From a virus, in the IMG/VR virus record IMGVR_UViG_3300037847_005930, positions 6,362 to 41,117 of that record: a stretch of 34,756 bases of DNA. One strand, given 5' to 3'. A model generated the notes under the pieces. It saw nothing but the letters and a program-made list of their open reading frames with translations, did no database searches and was not told the DNA's origin. Each line of letters begins with the position of its first letter. The first letter of the stretch is position 1. A program made the translations under genes and the position numbers. This document shows positions 1 through 9,085 of the stretch, one piece after another.

Positions 1-2631
1 TTCTGCAATCCTTATATCACCATTAATATCTATAATCTCATCATTTATATCAAAAATTATAGAATCTATTTCATCTAATTCTTCTTTTAGTTTATTTATT
101 TCTTTTTGTATTTTTTCATTGTGATGTACCGATTCTTTTTGTTTTATAGAGGCCTCTATGTTTGAATCTATAATATTTAATTTACTTTCTAAATCAGATA
201 GTTCTAAGTTACAAGATTTATTTGTTAACTCTAATTTATCTATATCAATAGTTAAACTATCTATTTTAGATTTTATTTCTGATACTTCTTCTAAAACATC
301 CGTTACATCATATTTGAATTTATCTATATTTAATTGACCACATTCTTTTTTTCTATGTGATACTTCATTCTGTAGTTGTATTATTTCAGATTGTAATAAA
401 TGTGCTTTTTTAGCAAACGGTGTATTTTTGTTTTTAACACAATGTTCACAATTATCATCAAATGTTAAAGAACCAATTCCATCTAAGTGTTCTTGTGAAT
501 GTTGTATTTTACTTTCTGCAGTAACTACCTCTGATTCTAAGTTTTCTAACCGTTCAACAATTGTTTTCCATTGTAGGTGTTTTGATTGTAATTCTAACAA
601 ATCATAACCATTATATAAATTTGTTAATTTATCTCTCTTAGATTTATATAACTTTATATCTTTAGCATATGAACCACATTCTTCTTTTTTATTTTTTAGT
701 TGAACTGTAATTTGTTCTTTATTTTTTATCAAAGATTCTGTATCTATAATTGTATCATCTACAGATTTTAAGTCAGATGTTAAATCATATATATCAGACC
801 TAACTTTAACTCTCTTATTATTATATTCATCAAATCGTTTTTGTGTAGATTCCAATACATCTTTATTAGATTTTAATTGTTCCTTTGCATCTACTAACTT
901 ATCGGTAAAGTTTTGATTTTTGTAATCTTTTAGTAAAGCACTTAATTCTCTAATTTCTTCATTGGCGATTTGATATAATTCTTCAAATACATTCATATCT
1001 AAAAATTGAGCAAGAAGTTCTTTCTTTTCTCTTTGTGATTTTTCAATGAACCCACCACTATTAGATTGATTAGACATTGCAGTAAGAATAAAATCTTCAT
1101 ATGAACCAACATACTTTCTAATTATAGAGTTTGTATCTCTACGTTCCTCACCATTCAACGAATGAGTTGCACCATCTACAATACAATAGAAGTTTACATC
1201 AACTTTTACAGTTCCCCTCTTAGGTGATTTCTTACCAACTCGTTCAATGTAATAATCAACCCCATTAATCTCAAAGTTAAACTTACAGTTAAATGATGAT
1301 TTAGAATAATTCAATACATCTAACGCTTTGTTTGTACGAGAACACTTATCAAATAAACAGAATGATAGAGCATCCCATAATGATGATTTACCACTAGCGT
1401 TTGGAGCAAAGATTCCGTATGCTCCTTTCATTTGAGTGAAATCAACTACATTGTTTGTACCATATGAAAACATATTAGAAAACTCAAACTTCTTTGGTTT
1501 CCATATAATATTTTTTAATCCCTCTGGCCCACCTAACTTATTATTTATATCCTGATTGATACCTCTGATTATATCCAACTCTTCATTTCCAATAATGTAT
1601 TTATCAGAAAGATATTTTTCTATTAACTGATTTTGAAAAGCGATATCTCTTACATTTTGTAATGTTATTGTAGAATTACCTTTAGAATCTTTTGTATCTG
1701 TTAATACTTTTTGGATTGTTAATTCTTGTACTTTTCTACCAACCTTAACTTCTGATATGATTTTCTTTAGTTGTGATTGAGTTGTATCTTTTACCCTAAC
1801 TCTCATACGAGGTTTGTTAGGTATCGTTGGATTTCCAATCAACTTTCCGTTCTCAACATCTAAGGTTACATAACCATAATCGTTGTGAATCGGAACAAAC
1901 TCTGATTCTTTGGTTTCAACATCCCATACCAAAATACCATGTTCAGGATATTTAGCTTCTGCATGATTCTGCATAATCGTAGAACCACAATACTTAATCG
2001 TACCCTCATCATTAAGTGTTTGATTTGGAACGTGAATATCACCCAATAGAACTAAATCGTATCCATCGAAGGAATCAACTTTTACATTTTTGTTTTCTAA
2101 TTGGAATCCGTATTCTGTTTTTACCTTATCTACAGGTGCATGATATAATGCTACTTTATAATCACCATGTACTTCTTCAGATGGAATAATTTCTTTTGAA
2201 TCACCAAAAACAGATGAGTGTGAAAAGGAAATGCCTCCCATTTTCCAAACTCCATCATCTTTCAGATAATGTAGATTTGGATGTCTTAAAGCGTTTACAA
2301 TTGGTGATAATGCATCTAATCTATTTGGATTGTTTAGATTAGCATCGTGATTACCTGGTATCATAATTGTTGGTAATAAATCCGATAGGTTTTTTAGAAA
2401 TGTTTGAGTCATTTCTACAACCTCAGGAGTCATATCCGTTTTTGCGTGAACAATATCACCACATAATACAATGATGGAATCTTCCGTCTTTGTAGTGGAA
2501 ATATAATCATAAAGACGGGAAAATACTTCTCTGTATTCTTTATGTCTTTTTAAATTTCTGATATGTACATCAGCAATGTGGTAAATCTTTTTGATTGTAC
2601 CATCATACTTTATTCTCTTTGATTTTCTCAT
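1..2631 (-). CDS. Mre11-Rad50 (gp47-gp46) fusion, partial at left edge
   Basis: I read one uninterrupted frame of 877 codons from the ATG at 2631 to the window edge. The N-terminal part is an Mre11/SbcD/T4 gp47-type metallophosphoesterase: ADVH (D21, H23), CGDIVH (58-62), GNHD (93-96), YHAP (H164) and GDIH (197-200). From about residue 375 it continues as Rad50/SbcC/T4 gp46: Walker A APNASGKSS (G414, K415), a Q-loop region (YEDFILTAMSNQS), a long charged coiled coil and a zinc-hook CEHC (C728, C731). The second coiled-coil arm, signature motif and Walker B lie beyond position 1. The family makes a nuclease-ATPase complex that resects DNA ends for recombination-dependent replication; in T4 the two subunits are separate genes in this same order. 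The start overlaps the upstream primase stop as ATGA, suggesting translational coupling. Fusion rather than two genes is seen directly, because no in-frame stop separates the halves. Confidence 0.93.
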   Translation of the reverse strand, partial: MRKSKRIKYDGTIKKIYHIADVHIRNLKRHKEYREVFSRLYDYISTTKTEDSIIVLCGDIVHAKTDMTPEVVEMTQTFLKNLSDLLPTIMIPGNHDANLNNPNRLDALSPIVNALRHPNLHYLKDDGVWKMGGISFSHSSVFGDSKEIIPSEEVHGDYKVALYHAPVDKVKTEYGFQLENKNVKVDSFDGYDLVLLGDIHVPNQTLNDEGTIKYCGSTIMQNHAEAKYPEHGILVWDVETKESEFVPIHNDYGYVTLDVENGKLIGNPTIPNKPRMRVRVKDTTQSQLKKIISEVKVGRKVQELTIQKVLTDTKDSKGNSTITLQNVRDIAFQNQLIEKYLSDKYIIGNEELDIIRGINQDINNKLGGPEGLKNIIWKPKKFEFSNMFSYGTNNVVDFTQMKGAYGIFAPNASGKSSLWDALSFCLFDKCSRTNKALDVLNYSKSSFNCKFNFEINGVDYYIERVGKKSPKRGTVKVDVNFYCIVDGATHSLNGEERRDTNSIIRKYVGSYEDFILTAMSNQSNSGGFIEKSQREKKELLAQFLDMNVFEELYQIANEEIRELSALLKDYKNQNFTDKLVDAKEQLKSNKDVLESTQKRFDEYNNKRVKVRSDIYDLTSDLKSVDDTIIDTESLIKNKEQITVQLKNKKEECGSYAKDIKLYKSKRDKLTNLYNGYDLLELQSKHLQWKTIVERLENLESEVVTAESKIQHSQEHLDGIGSLTFDDNCEHCVKNKNTPFAKKAHLLQSEIIQLQNEVSHRKKECGQLNIDKFKYDVTDVLEEVSEIKSKIDSLTIDIDKLELTNKSCNLELSDLESKLNIIDSNIEASIKQKESVHHNEKIQKEINKLKEELDEIDSIIFDINDEIIDINGDIRIAE

Positions 2632-3560
2632 ACACCTAATAACTTATACTCCATTAACTTTCTTAGTGAAAGTAATTCAGTATTTTCTATCTTTTTATAA
2701 ATTTTTTCAAAACCTAATTCGGATGGGTCTGAATCTCCTAATTCAACAATATAAACATCTACACCGTTGTTCATTAATACTTCAGCAAATCTAAGTGAAT
2801 TACTAAATGCATCTGAATCTAATGCTAAATACACTTTCTTTACACCCTTCCCTAATATTTTCTTTTGTAGTTCCGATTGTGGTGATTTTCCAAATAGTGG
2901 AATACTATTCATTCGAATCGCCATAGCATCAAAAACTCCCTCACATATTACAATTGGCAAATCCCAATTGATTAACATTTCAAACCCAACAACATCTTTT
3001 GATACGTTTGGATTTTTATGTTTAAAATTACTTTCATAAAAACTTCTACCTACAAAATAATTTAAAATACCATTTTCATCATACGATGGAATTATTACTT
3101 TATGTTTATATGGGCCCTCTTCACAATACCCAATCTGATATTTAATTATCTCAGCTGGTTTTACTCCCCTTTCATCCAAATAACCCAATGCGTGTTTTCT
3201 AATTACCGATGTAGATGATTTCCAAAGTGGAATATATTCTTTTGGAAGTTGTACAACTTTACTTTCCTCTACAACCGTATCTGTTCTGTATCTATATTTT
3301 CTACTGAATATAGAATTATGTTCATCCCATATTTCTTTTGATACTTTTAGTTTTCTAAATAAAGTACGAATTGATTTACCTTTTTCATCAGAAATCCAAC
3401 AATGCCAAGGGTTATCACCATTAGAGTTTAACTTTATGTTTATCTCTAATTTAGGTTTATAGTGATTCACAAATGGAGAGAAAAAGGCGTAGTTATCCCC
3501 ACTTGTTTTCTTAGACTTTCCTAAGACGGTTTCTAGTAATGATAAGAGTCTTTCTTCCAT
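2628..3560 (-). CDS. DnaG-type primase-like TOPRIM protein (T4 gp61-like)
   Basis: A 310-residue protein with a TOPRIM domain at about residues 205-265: the acidic motif VICEGVFDA and the downstream DxD in ALDSDAF, which in DnaG-type primases bind metal for RNA primer synthesis. The N-terminus has the layout of a primase zinc domain (FFSPFVNHYKPKL, then NPWHCWISDEKGKS) but keeps only one cysteine (C54), so a normal CHC2 zinc site seems to be lost. I chose the ATG at 3560 (MEERLL); the ATG at 3578 would add six residues encoded inside a promoter-like element. It lies 30 bases after the endonuclease I gene and overlaps the Mre11-Rad50 start by four bases, a replication/recombination neighbourhood. 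Primase is the best call; another TOPRIM protein is possible. No helicase domain is attached. Confidence 0.8.
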   Translation of the reverse strand: MEERLLSLLETVLGKSKKTSGDNYAFFSPFVNHYKPKLEINIKLNSNGDNPWHCWISDEKGKSIRTLFRKLKVSKEIWDEHNSIFSRKYRYRTDTVVEESKVVQLPKEYIPLWKSSTSVIRKHALGYLDERGVKPAEIIKYQIGYCEEGPYKHKVIIPSYDENGILNYFVGRSFYESNFKHKNPNVSKDVVGFEMLINWDLPIVICEGVFDAMAIRMNSIPLFGKSPQSELQKKILGKGVKKVYLALDSDAFSNSLRFAEVLMNNGVDVYIVELGDSDPSELGFEKIYKKIENTELLSLRKLMEYKLLGV

Positions 3561-3567
3561 ATTAGAG

Positions 3568-3599
3568 TAAATATACAAAAAATATTTGAATTATCCAAA
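3568..3599 (-). promoter_or_regulatory. Candidate Bacteroidetes-type promoter before the primase gene
   Basis: On the minus strand the -33 TTTG (3599-3596) is followed by exactly 20 bases and TATATTTA (3575-3568), against the consensus TAnnTTTG. The spacing equals that of the other promoters in this window. It overlaps the 3' end of the endonuclease I gene and lies only 7 bases before the primase ATG at 3560, so the transcript would be almost leaderless. That, and the last-base mismatch, make it weaker than the others. Confidence 0.45.
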
Positions 3600-4016
3600 A
3601 AATTTCTTAGTTGGTTTTTCATCTATCCATTCTTGTGGGATTTCCTTCTTTGCCCATTTGAATCCGTTCTTTTCACACCATTGAGCATATGTGGTTTTAG
3701 AACCTTTGTATATTTTTCCATTTGGAGATTGTAATACGAATCGTAAATCCATATCAGGATTTTGTTCTTTGATTAATAAATGTTTTTTTCTATCTTCTGG
3801 TAAGAACCACCCTTTTGATTCTATAAAGATTCCATTTGGTAGTTTAAAATCAGGTTTGTAAGTGTGATGAGTTGCTGGTATTGTATATTCTACTTCATGC
3901 TTTTCATACTCACCATCGATACCTTTTGATTTGAGTTGTTCATCTATACGAGTTTCCAACCCACTTTTATGTCCCTTCATCTTTTGAATGTGAGACCAGT
4001 TTCCTTTTGTATTCAT
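3591..4016 (-). CDS. Endonuclease I (T7 gp3-like Holliday junction resolvase)
   Basis: A 141-residue protein matching the phage T7 endonuclease I family in length and catalytic residues. Visible are SGLE (E21), YKPDF (D56) and FIESKG (E66, K68), equivalent in order and spacing to E20, D55, E65 and K67 of T7 gp3. The family is a dimeric PD-(D/E)XK nuclease that cleaves four-way junctions and branched DNA, clearing recombination intermediates before packaging. T4 uses gp49 (endonuclease VII) for this job, so a T7-type enzyme here would be a functional substitute. It sits at the junction between the tail genes and the primase/Mre11-Rad50 genes. It starts 15 bases after the 695-residue structural gene ends. 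Confidence 0.9.
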   Translation of the reverse strand: MNTKGNWSHIQKMKGHKSGLETRIDEQLKSKGIDGEYEKHEVEYTIPATHHTYKPDFKLPNGIFIESKGWFLPEDRKKHLLIKEQNPDMDLRFVLQSPNGKIYKGSKTTYAQWCEKNGFKWAKKEIPQEWIDEKPTKKFFG

Positions 4017-4031
4017 AACTTATTACTTTTT

Positions 4032-6119
4032 TTATTTACTATATCCACCATAATTTACGTTAGGGTTTTTTGGACTTTCACTCGGTGGTGTATTTGTAGG
4101 TACATCTGCCGGTAATGTAGGTGGTGGTGGTGTGATAACATCAGGTGAATCTACACTTGATGTATCATCAGGTTTAGGTTCATACGCTTCACCAAAATCA
4201 CCCCCAACTAAAATATCAGGTCTATCCAATTTACCCCAAACAAATTTACCAGGTGATGTTTCGGTGATTGTTGCGGTATTACCAGTCATTAATGAGCCTG
4301 TACCAGGTGCACCAAATGGCCCATCTAAATCCATTCTAACTTTTACAGTTATATCAACATCACTTCTGTTTTGTATTGCCGATGCTAATTTTCCAATGGC
4401 AACTAAATCACCATTTGGATTATATAATCCGATTGTTGTGAAATAATTTCTAAAATCTGAACCTGTTACGAATGATTTTAGTATTGGACTATCAACATCA
4501 TTATTTCTTTTTAGTGTTGGGTTTTGAGATACATTAAACTCATTAGCACCCACTTCACATAATATATTTAATTCATGTAATTGTTTTGTTGATTTGTATC
4601 TTGTTTTCCAACCGTATTTAGATACAGTACCTTCGGCTGTTTCATCACCATAATCCCAATTACCATTTTCACCAGTCCAAATATATTTGTATAATGGTCT
4701 TGGGTCTGATACAATCATTAATCCATGATGATAGAATACCTCACCGATTGTGTGAGTTTGATATGCCGAACCTGATACAAAGTGGTTGTTTGATAATCCT
4801 TCTATCTCAGATTGTGTTAATCCTTTATTATAAAAACGAACTTCATCTAATGAACCACTTAATACATTGTGTGATGATACTACATCTTCAAACCAACCAT
4901 CAGATAAAGTTTTACTTCCTAATACTATATCGTATCTATTAGAGATTCCTCTCATTGTTATATTATCAATACTACCACTTGTTGGTAAAGAACCTGTTTG
5001 TTCTTTAACACCATCAACCCATAACTCTAAGTGAGAACCCGTTTTATTAAAACATATATGATGAGCTGTATTATCGTTGATTGCAGTTGTAGATGATGCC
5101 GTTACTGTTGTTAATCCATTCGATAATGAAATGTGAATCTTACCATTATCAGCACCAGCATTTTGATTGTTCACCTGTATATCTAACGGATAGATAGGTG
5201 ATACAATATTTCTTCTTCTTAGAACTGAGTTTCTTAATCCATCTTCACCATAATCTCTACTACTACCCCTTTTAGATACTAATGAATTATAGTTAGCGGT
5301 ATCATCTGATTGTGAGGTTGGTAGAACCGCCCATAATGAAACAGAGTAATCATTTGTTTCAAAAAACTTATATTGGTTTTGATGATTTATTCTAATGTAT
5401 GAATCAGAACCATTAAAGGTTGCTTTAGTACCAGATGGTAATCTTTCAGATGCGGTGGCACCTGTTGTATTTATTCCTGGTGTATAATTTATATTTAAAC
5501 CGTACCCATTATTAATGTACCCACTTCTATCCTCTACTATCTCATCAATTGTAGAATCTCTACTAACTACCTCATCGTTGAATCCCCAATAACCAATTAG
5601 ATTTCCAAATGGAACATATGAACCAGTATCTAAACTATCATCAATTAGATTACCATTGTGTTCATTTACTTTTATATCTTTTATGGAGATTTGTGATGTA
5701 CTTCCAGTCATCGAAGTATCTGTAACAGTAATACTTCCTGGTCTTAACCCATCACCCATTCTGTTATGTGGAACTGAAAATATAGATGCTGATGCAAATA
5801 AATCCCTTTCGATTCGAGGTCTATGTTTGTAAAACATCTGATTCAAACCAGACCAAACAACTTTCTGATGTTTTGATTTTAAAAATTCTGTTGAGTTAGA
5901 ATTAGAGTTATCTATCTGGTCAGTTTCTCTATATGCCGGAAGTCCGATTGATTCTGAAACATTTATCTTTTCACCAAAGTTTGGGGATATACCTTTTATT
6001 ACCGATATTTGATATCCATCTGTTCGGAAATTCAAATCAGTCGCAACCCAACGTTTATGGGTGTTGAATGGTCTTAATTGAGTACCACCGCCATTGATTG
6101 GTTTGTAAGCTTCTGCCAT
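4032..6119 (-). CDS. Virion structural protein with LamG-like domain
   Basis: A 695-residue Ser/Thr/Asn/Gly-rich protein. Residues about 170-435 look like a LamG/concanavalin-like jelly roll: LIGYWGFND, ATFNGSDSYIRI, YSVSLWAVLP, HHICFNKTGSHLELWVDGV and GSLDEVRFYNKGLTQSEI, the usual order for this fold, which in phage fibres often binds glycans. The C-terminal part (about 540-630: NEFNVSQNPTL, TTIGLYNPNGDLVAIGKL, VKVRMDLD) resembles the C-terminus of the next upstream gene, so the two share a duplicated domain. The tail end is a Pro/Thr/Asp-rich linker ending in NVNYGGYSK. It is the last gene of the tail block, where an adsorption or fibre-attached protein is plausible; the exact position in the virion is not known. 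Confidence 0.75.
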   Translation of the reverse strand: MAEAYKPINGGGTQLRPFNTHKRWVATDLNFRTDGYQISVIKGISPNFGEKINVSESIGLPAYRETDQIDNSNSNSTEFLKSKHQKVVWSGLNQMFYKHRPRIERDLFASASIFSVPHNRMGDGLRPGSITVTDTSMTGSTSQISIKDIKVNEHNGNLIDDSLDTGSYVPFGNLIGYWGFNDEVVSRDSTIDEIVEDRSGYINNGYGLNINYTPGINTTGATASERLPSGTKATFNGSDSYIRINHQNQYKFFETNDYSVSLWAVLPTSQSDDTANYNSLVSKRGSSRDYGEDGLRNSVLRRRNIVSPIYPLDIQVNNQNAGADNGKIHISLSNGLTTVTASSTTAINDNTAHHICFNKTGSHLELWVDGVKEQTGSLPTSGSIDNITMRGISNRYDIVLGSKTLSDGWFEDVVSSHNVLSGSLDEVRFYNKGLTQSEIEGLSNNHFVSGSAYQTHTIGEVFYHHGLMIVSDPRPLYKYIWTGENGNWDYGDETAEGTVSKYGWKTRYKSTKQLHELNILCEVGANEFNVSQNPTLKRNNDVDSPILKSFVTGSDFRNYFTTIGLYNPNGDLVAIGKLASAIQNRSDVDITVKVRMDLDGPFGAPGTGSLMTGNTATITETSPGKFVWGKLDRPDILVGGDFGEAYEPKPDDTSSVDSPDVITPPPPTLPADVPTNTPPSESPKNPNVNYGGYSK

Positions 6120-6154
6120 GCGTAATCATTATCGTTATCGTTCTTAAATATTAC

Positions 6155-7255
6155 TTAAAAATCTAACTTAACCTTAACTAACACTTCATTTGAGAATGAT
6201 TTAAGAATTGGTTTAGATAACTTAGCAACGGCCAATAATTGTTGTGAACTATTGTATAATCCAACAGTTGTAATATACGATTTAGGATTGTTAGCAAATG
6301 TTGGTTGTCTAAACGCTCCATTTGAACCTGATGTATATGATGGGTTGTTTGAGAAGTTATACTCACCATTCTTAGCTCTTACAAAATAGAATGTTGATTG
6401 TACTCTTTCTTCGTTTCTTGCGGCAAAACCATAATTTGAATTAATAACTGCAGCTCCACTAATAGATGTAAATAGTTTAAATGCGTTATCACCATTAAGG
6501 TTTGAACCAGTAACAGTACCAAAGTTAACATTAGTGTTTAATGTATCGGCGTTAAGTACTATAACACCTTGTTCAGGATAAACCTGTCCATAATAAGTTT
6601 TAGGTGAATAAACACCATTTAAAATAGAACCTGATACTAAGTTGTAAACTCTACCTATTTGAGTAGCTGCTTGTTGTGTATCACCACTATCATCAATTAA
6701 CTGAATAACTTCATTAGAACCAGAAATACTTATATTAGAACCTGTGTGTACGTTGTTTGGTACAACTGAACCTGAACCAACTCCATTTCCTGCTAACTTA
6801 GCTAAACCTAATTCGAAGTTACCAGGGTCTAATCTATCTTTTAATCTAGCTCTGTTAAGGTTAACTGCGTAAATGTGTTGAGAAGCAACATCATTAAAAC
6901 TGAACACTCTCTGATTGTCTGGTAGTAGGATTTGTGCATATTGAGAATAGATAGCGTTAGAAGGTGAATCTTCATTCTGTCCTAATGAACCACTACCTGC
7001 GTTGTGTCCGTATGTTACTGAAAACTGAGATTCAGATGTTGAATCAGTTGATACACCGTTAAAAATCTCATAATAATATTGTTTCTGAGTAGCTGATTGT
7101 GCAGAAGATGTATGGAATGTAGTTAGTGTTCCTACGTTACCACTCCATAAACCTCTGGTCACTTTTTCTACACCACCCTCTACAACATCTCCTACTTTGA
7201 ATGCCGTATATACTCTCTTTGATGTATTAAACGAACCTGCTGGTAAAATTGCCAT
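6155..7255 (-). CDS. Virion structural protein sharing C-terminal domain with neighbour
   Basis: A 366-residue protein, rich in Ser, Asn, Gly and Val and predicted to be mostly beta. Its last 80 residues (GEYNFSNNPSY, ITTVGLYNSSQQLLAVAKL, VLVKVKLDF) match in order and spacing the C-terminal domain of the 695-residue protein downstream. The N-terminus (MAILPAGSFNTSKRVYTAFK) has no signal peptide. The start is preceded by AAAAGGGAATAAGAT, one of the few purine-rich leaders here. It lies between two other structural genes in the same orientation. It is probably a tail or baseplate-associated component; function is otherwise unknown. Confidence 0.7.
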   Translation of the reverse strand: MAILPAGSFNTSKRVYTAFKVGDVVEGGVEKVTRGLWSGNVGTLTTFHTSSAQSATQKQYYYEIFNGVSTDSTSESQFSVTYGHNAGSGSLGQNEDSPSNAIYSQYAQILLPDNQRVFSFNDVASQHIYAVNLNRARLKDRLDPGNFELGLAKLAGNGVGSGSVVPNNVHTGSNISISGSNEVIQLIDDSGDTQQAATQIGRVYNLVSGSILNGVYSPKTYYGQVYPEQGVIVLNADTLNTNVNFGTVTGSNLNGDNAFKLFTSISGAAVINSNYGFAARNEERVQSTFYFVRAKNGEYNFSNNPSYTSGSNGAFRQPTFANNPKSYITTVGLYNSSQQLLAVAKLSKPILKSFSNEVLVKVKLDF

Positions 7256-7279
7256 ATCTTATTCCCTTTTAAATTATCC

Positions 7280-7942
7280 TTATAATGTTGAATCTAAAGT
7301 GTTACCTACTGAGATATCAGGATTATTAGTAACAGTTAAATCAATCTCCGTACGTCCACCTGTCTCATTACCAATAACAAATATTTTAGTTGATATATCT
7401 GTATTATCAGATAATACTTTAGTTGTAATTGTAAATGTTTTATTAGTACTGATAGTAACACTTCTTCTATCTTCGTTAGCACCAACTGCATCATCGTTAT
7501 TTGCGATACCACTTCCATCACCAATGATAGATGCCGCATCAGAATTTAATAATGTAACAGTATAACCAAGAGTTTCGTTACCACCATTTTTAGTTTCTAA
7601 AGTTACTACTTGTTGTTTTGAACCTTCTTCTAAACTAATTGAACTTGGGTTAGATTGTATAATAGGGATTCTAATAGTGTTCTTCGGAAGAGTTAACAAC
7701 TTGTATCTTAATGAGTAGTTCTCATCAGTTACTGCCTCAACTACTGGCATGTTTTCAATAATGATTCCATAATAATCAGAACCTAGCGGATGTGCTGGAT
7801 TCCATAGTTCATAATCTACTTCATCATCAGCCAATGCGAATTGACTAATCACAAAGAAATCTCTACCTTTTGCCAATAACTCCCTACCCTTTTTCGTAAG
7901 AATAGCATCTACCGTAATTGACGAATTATCTAAATATCCCAT
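7280..7942 (-). CDS. Virion structural protein, T4-like marine phage type
   Basis: A 220-residue protein beginning MGYLDNSSITVDAILTKKGR, a start I associate with structural proteins of marine T4-like phages. Residues 1-115 look like a compact domain (KKGRELLAKGRDFFVISQFALADDEVDYELW). Residues about 115-220 are beta-rich with immunoglobulin-like character (QQVVTLETKNGGNETLGYTV, TISTNKTFTITTKVLSDN), which suggests a surface-exposed decoration domain. It lies in the tail gene block, 24 bases before the 366-residue gene, and its start follows AAAAGGGTAATATT. Its precise role is unknown. Confidence 0.7.
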   Translation of the reverse strand: MGYLDNSSITVDAILTKKGRELLAKGRDFFVISQFALADDEVDYELWNPAHPLGSDYYGIIIENMPVVEAVTDENYSLRYKLLTLPKNTIRIPIIQSNPSSISLEEGSKQQVVTLETKNGGNETLGYTVTLLNSDAASIIGDGSGIANNDDAVGANEDRRSVTISTNKTFTITTKVLSDNTDISTKIFVIGNETGGRTEIDLTVTNNPDISVGNTLDSTL

Positions 7943-8018
7943 AATATTACCCTTTTACAATTTTGTTTTCTTATATAAATATGAAAAAATATATTTTTAC
8001 ACTAACTTTTGTAATTTT

Positions 8019-9077
8019 CTATTTTCTTCCGTTTTTTCTATCTGTTTTATCTAACGCCACAATGAAATCATCTTCACCTTTATCATTTGATAAGGTTCTT
8101 CTAAGTTGTTCCAAAGTATCCCTTCTATCTTCATAATTTTCAAAAGGACTTTCATTATTTGGTTTGATTAAAATATCAACTGATGTTGTAGAAGCTTCTG
8201 AATCAAAATCTGATTCTTCGGATTCAACAATATCTCTATGTGGAACTATAGGTCTACCTAAACGTAATTCCATATCGTTTACTTCCTTTATAGTTCGTTG
8301 AACATCATTCAATCCATCTAATTGTGGATTCCTTCCAATTTTTTCTTTCTGTTCTATAATTATCTCTTCTTCTAAAAAAGTAGATAATTCAACCTCACTG
8401 GGTCTATTTAAAACTAAATCTTTTTCTTTTTGTTTTCTTTCTTTTTCGTTTTCAACTCTTTTGACTTGTTCAAGTTGTAATCTTTCTTTTTCCAACTTAA
8501 AAGTTTCTTTATCCTTTTTTATTTTATCTGTAATTGAATCTACTTCTGTATCTTTTACATTTTTTTCACCTACAATATCAGGATACTTTTTCTTTAAGTA
8601 TAAATCAAACTCAACTTTCATTATTTCTAATTCTTTTTTGAAAGCGTTTCTTCTCTTAATCTCATCATCAAATGCTTGTAAGATTTCATTGTATCTTTCA
8701 TCTGATATAGCCCTTCTTTCCTTTTCTTCGATTAGTAATCTACGTCTGTTTTCTTCATCTAATTCTTTTGAATCTATAACAGGTAGTGCTGGTTTAAGGT
8801 TTTCAAGTGGTAGTGGTTTTAATGCATCAACTAACTCACTTGGTTTTGCTTTATCAAAATTATCTAATACTTTATTTTCCTCTAAAGGTTTACCAACGTT
8901 TGGTAATTCTTGTGGTTCTTTGATTATCTTACTAATTTCAGTAGCAGGTGAAATAGGTTTCTTAGGTGATTTAATCAAAGGCTTATTTGCACGTTCTGAT
9001 AATCTAAGTTCTATTACTCGATTTAACCTATCAGCTGATTTAGGGTTTGATTTATTTCTATTTCTTCTAATTCTCAT
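8019..9077 (-). CDS. Highly charged coiled-coil protein, tail block
   Basis: A 352-residue protein dominated by Lys, Glu, Asp and Arg. The N-terminus is strongly basic (RIRRNRNKSNPKSADRLNR), followed by a Pro/Lys-rich stretch to about residue 110, then a long predicted coiled coil (about 105-245, many EExxRR and KEKER patterns), and a more acidic C-terminus that ends basic (TDRKNGRK). No enzymatic motif is visible. It is encoded directly after the 1499-residue wedge-like protein, which itself ends in a charged coiled coil, so the two might interact; that is inference. Candidates are a structural linker, an assembly chaperone or a scaffold-like tail factor. Confidence 0.6.
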   Translation of the reverse strand: MRIRRNRNKSNPKSADRLNRVIELRLSERANKPLIKSPKKPISPATEISKIIKEPQELPNVGKPLEENKVLDNFDKAKPSELVDALKPLPLENLKPALPVIDSKELDEENRRRLLIEEKERRAISDERYNEILQAFDDEIKRRNAFKKELEIMKVEFDLYLKKKYPDIVGEKNVKDTEVDSITDKIKKDKETFKLEKERLQLEQVKRVENEKERKQKEKDLVLNRPSEVELSTFLEEEIIIEQKEKIGRNPQLDGLNDVQRTIKEVNDMELRLGRPIVPHRDIVESEESDFDSEASTTSVDILIKPNNESPFENYEDRRDTLEQLRRTLSNDKGEDDFIVALDKTDRKNGRK

Positions 9078-9085
9078 AATAATAA

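Noticed and set aside
7197-7565. Plus-strand open frame of 122 codons
   Set aside because: It lies across two well-supported minus-strand structural genes and has no family features.
7974-7981. TATAAATA, the T4 late promoter box; another copy at 19489-19496
   Set aside because: Both are on the plus strand in this window, facing away from the minus-strand genes; AT-rich sequence makes them expected by chance. The promoter specificity of this phage's gp55-like factor is unknown.
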